A program made the position numbers and the translations under genes. The notes below the pieces were generated by a model. That model saw only the letters and a list, made by a program, of their open reading frames with translations. It did no database searches and was not told the DNA's origin. This document shows, piece after piece, positions 63,318 to 64,000 of a stretch of 64,000 bases of DNA. Source of the stretch: Alphaproteobacteria bacterium (GTDB taxonomy: Bacteria; Pseudomonadota; Alphaproteobacteria; Micavibrionales; Micavibrionaceae); the NCBI GenBank assembly GCA_002401965.1, contig NVUR01000002.1, positions 62,001-126,000 of the forward strand, given 5' to 3'. How positions within the stretch are numbered: the first letter of the stretch is position 1; each line of letters begins with the position of its first letter.

Positions 63318-64000
63318 GCTGCTAAATCCTTTAAGTCTTGATAGACTGTGTCAATGATATCAATGGTTTCACTGCTGTTTGCTGCGCTGTGTAAGCGTTC
63401 TGATCGTTCCCCCGGAATAAGTATCTCAGAGATTTCTGCATCGTGCCTTGATGCTTTTACCTCTTGCAGTAAGGCCTCAACATGTTCTTCAAATTGTTCC
63501 TGCCCGACCAGCATATCAGGGTTGATTGTTATAAAGAATAAACCGTCACTTCCGCTGACTGCATTATGACCTGATTTTGCGCCTATAAGTGCGCCACTTA
63601 AAATCTCGATGGCCAAACCAACGGAAAAGCCTTTGTAACCGTTCATTGGTAACATCGCACCATTCATGGCATCACGAATGTCTTGTGATGGTTTTCCATC
63701 TTTATCCACAATAGCATCCACAGGTAAATCCTGCCCTGCCTTATGTAGTTGCAGAAGTTTTCCATACGCCCATTGCGCCGTTGTTATATCGATAACACAG
63801 GGCGTTTTCTTTGATGGAATACCAAATGAGATGGGGTTCGTGCCAATAACAGGATCAAACCCTTCCGGATGACATACCAGTGCTTGTGAGTTACAGCCAG
63901 CAATCCCGATCAACCCATGTTCAACAAACAGGCGGTTATAATAATTCATTGTGCCTGTTGTGCCGAAATGGTTGCGCACGCCAACAAAGCTAATTCCATG
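63314..64000 (-). CDS. Malate/L-lactate (Ldh2) family dehydrogenase, N-terminus cut by window edge
   Basis: The frame is open to the window edge; about 229 C-terminal residues are present and the N-terminus is missing, so an apparent start near 63979 is internal. The visible part has HGISFVGVRNHFGTTG, VIGTNPISFGIP, the PMNGYKGFSVGLAIEILSGAL motif and a typical C-terminus (ISEILIPGERS), matching the Ldh2 family (malate, lactate, ureidoglycolate, delta1-piperideine-2-carboxylate and related oxidoreductases). Substrate is not clear. It is translationally coupled to the aspartate dehydrogenase gene. Confidence 0.88.
   Translation of the reverse strand, partial: HGISFVGVRNHFGTTGTMNYYNRLFVEHGLIGIAGCNSQALVCHPEGFDPVIGTNPISFGIPSKKTPCVIDITTAQWAYGKLLQLHKAGQDLPVDAIVDKDGKPSQDIRDAMNGAMLPMNGYKGFSVGLAIEILSGALIGAKSGHNAVSGSDGLFFITINPDMLVGQEQFEEHVEALLQEVKASRHDAEISEILIPGERSERLHSAANSSETIDIIDTVYQDLKDLAA

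Overview
The window is a dense stretch of chromosome from an AT-leaning alphaproteobacterium. The lineage signs are a TrmFO fragment, a PhaR/PhaC/PhaA/PhaB polyhydroxyalkanoate cluster, a MucR/Ros-type regulator, a TIGR02186 protein beside a TauE-type exporter, a YbjN-ProC pair, an Lgt-NDUFAF7-PgeF block followed by prs-rplY-pth-ychF, and a YdcH/PurE/PurK block. A Rhodospirillales- or Micavibrio-like lineage is possible, but genus or family cannot be fixed from this sequence alone. I saw no rRNA, tRNA, insertion sequence, prophage, CRISPR array or origin. No gene-free gap exceeds 300 bases.

Layout. 1-4532: start of trmFO, a TerB-like protein, a lipoprotein, 7Fe ferredoxin, cysteine synthase and a thioredoxin-reductase-like ferredoxin-NADP reductase. 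4581-10613 (minus): ubiE, an Ala-rich one-TM protein with its own terminator, then coaBC-dut-mutS. 10707-18115 (plus): murJ-trpS, a secreted protein, TauE-type exporter/TIGR02186, universal stress protein, Nfu, TsaB and a MucR-type regulator. 18112-19452 (minus): YbjN then ProC. 19682-26044 (plus): lgt, NDUFAF7-like methyltransferase, pgeF, prs, rplY, pth, ychF. 26067-28764 (minus): ilvE and a large unrecognised protein with cysteine repeats. 28846-33665 (plus): a two-component pair and a separate two-PAS sensor kinase. 33684-39214: RecX, ABC-2 permease, Hsp33, lipoprotein, TrkH and an OmpA-type lipoprotein. 39485-43180 (plus): a DJ-1/PfpI protein with an abnormal start, prfB with a programmed +1 frameshift, and a periplasmic coiled-coil protein. 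43243-47052: PHA cluster. 47149-53651: AsmA protein, then (minus) YdcH-like, purE, purK, fumC and a ribbon-helix-helix protein. 53871-61896 (plus): pfkA, two bacterial PH proteins, ilvD, L,D-transpeptidase, Tat-exported DUF882 protein, folK and folP. 61877-64000 (minus): Ldh2-type dehydrogenase (cut by the window end), aspartate dehydrogenase and histidine phosphatase.

How the genes work together. Most are housekeeping: envelope building (MurJ, Lgt, L,D-transpeptidase, DUF882 peptidase, OmpA lipoprotein, AsmA), translation (TrpS, L25, Pth, YchF, RF2, TsaB, TrmFO), nucleotide and cofactor metabolism (Dut, Prs, PurE/K, CoaBC, FolK/P, UbiE) and amino-acid synthesis (CysK, ProC, IlvE, IlvD). PhaA-PhaB-PhaC form a complete route from acetyl-CoA to PHA, with PhaR divergent to phaC.

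No clearly new multi-gene system is visible. The strongest leads are the DJ-1-like gene (no standard start codon in its natural frame, catalytic Cys replaced), the 573-residue unknown protein with a Cys-repeat tail, the Ala-rich protein in the ubiE-coaBC interval, the periplasmic coiled-coil protein, and the Ldh2/aspartate dehydrogenase/phosphatase operon.
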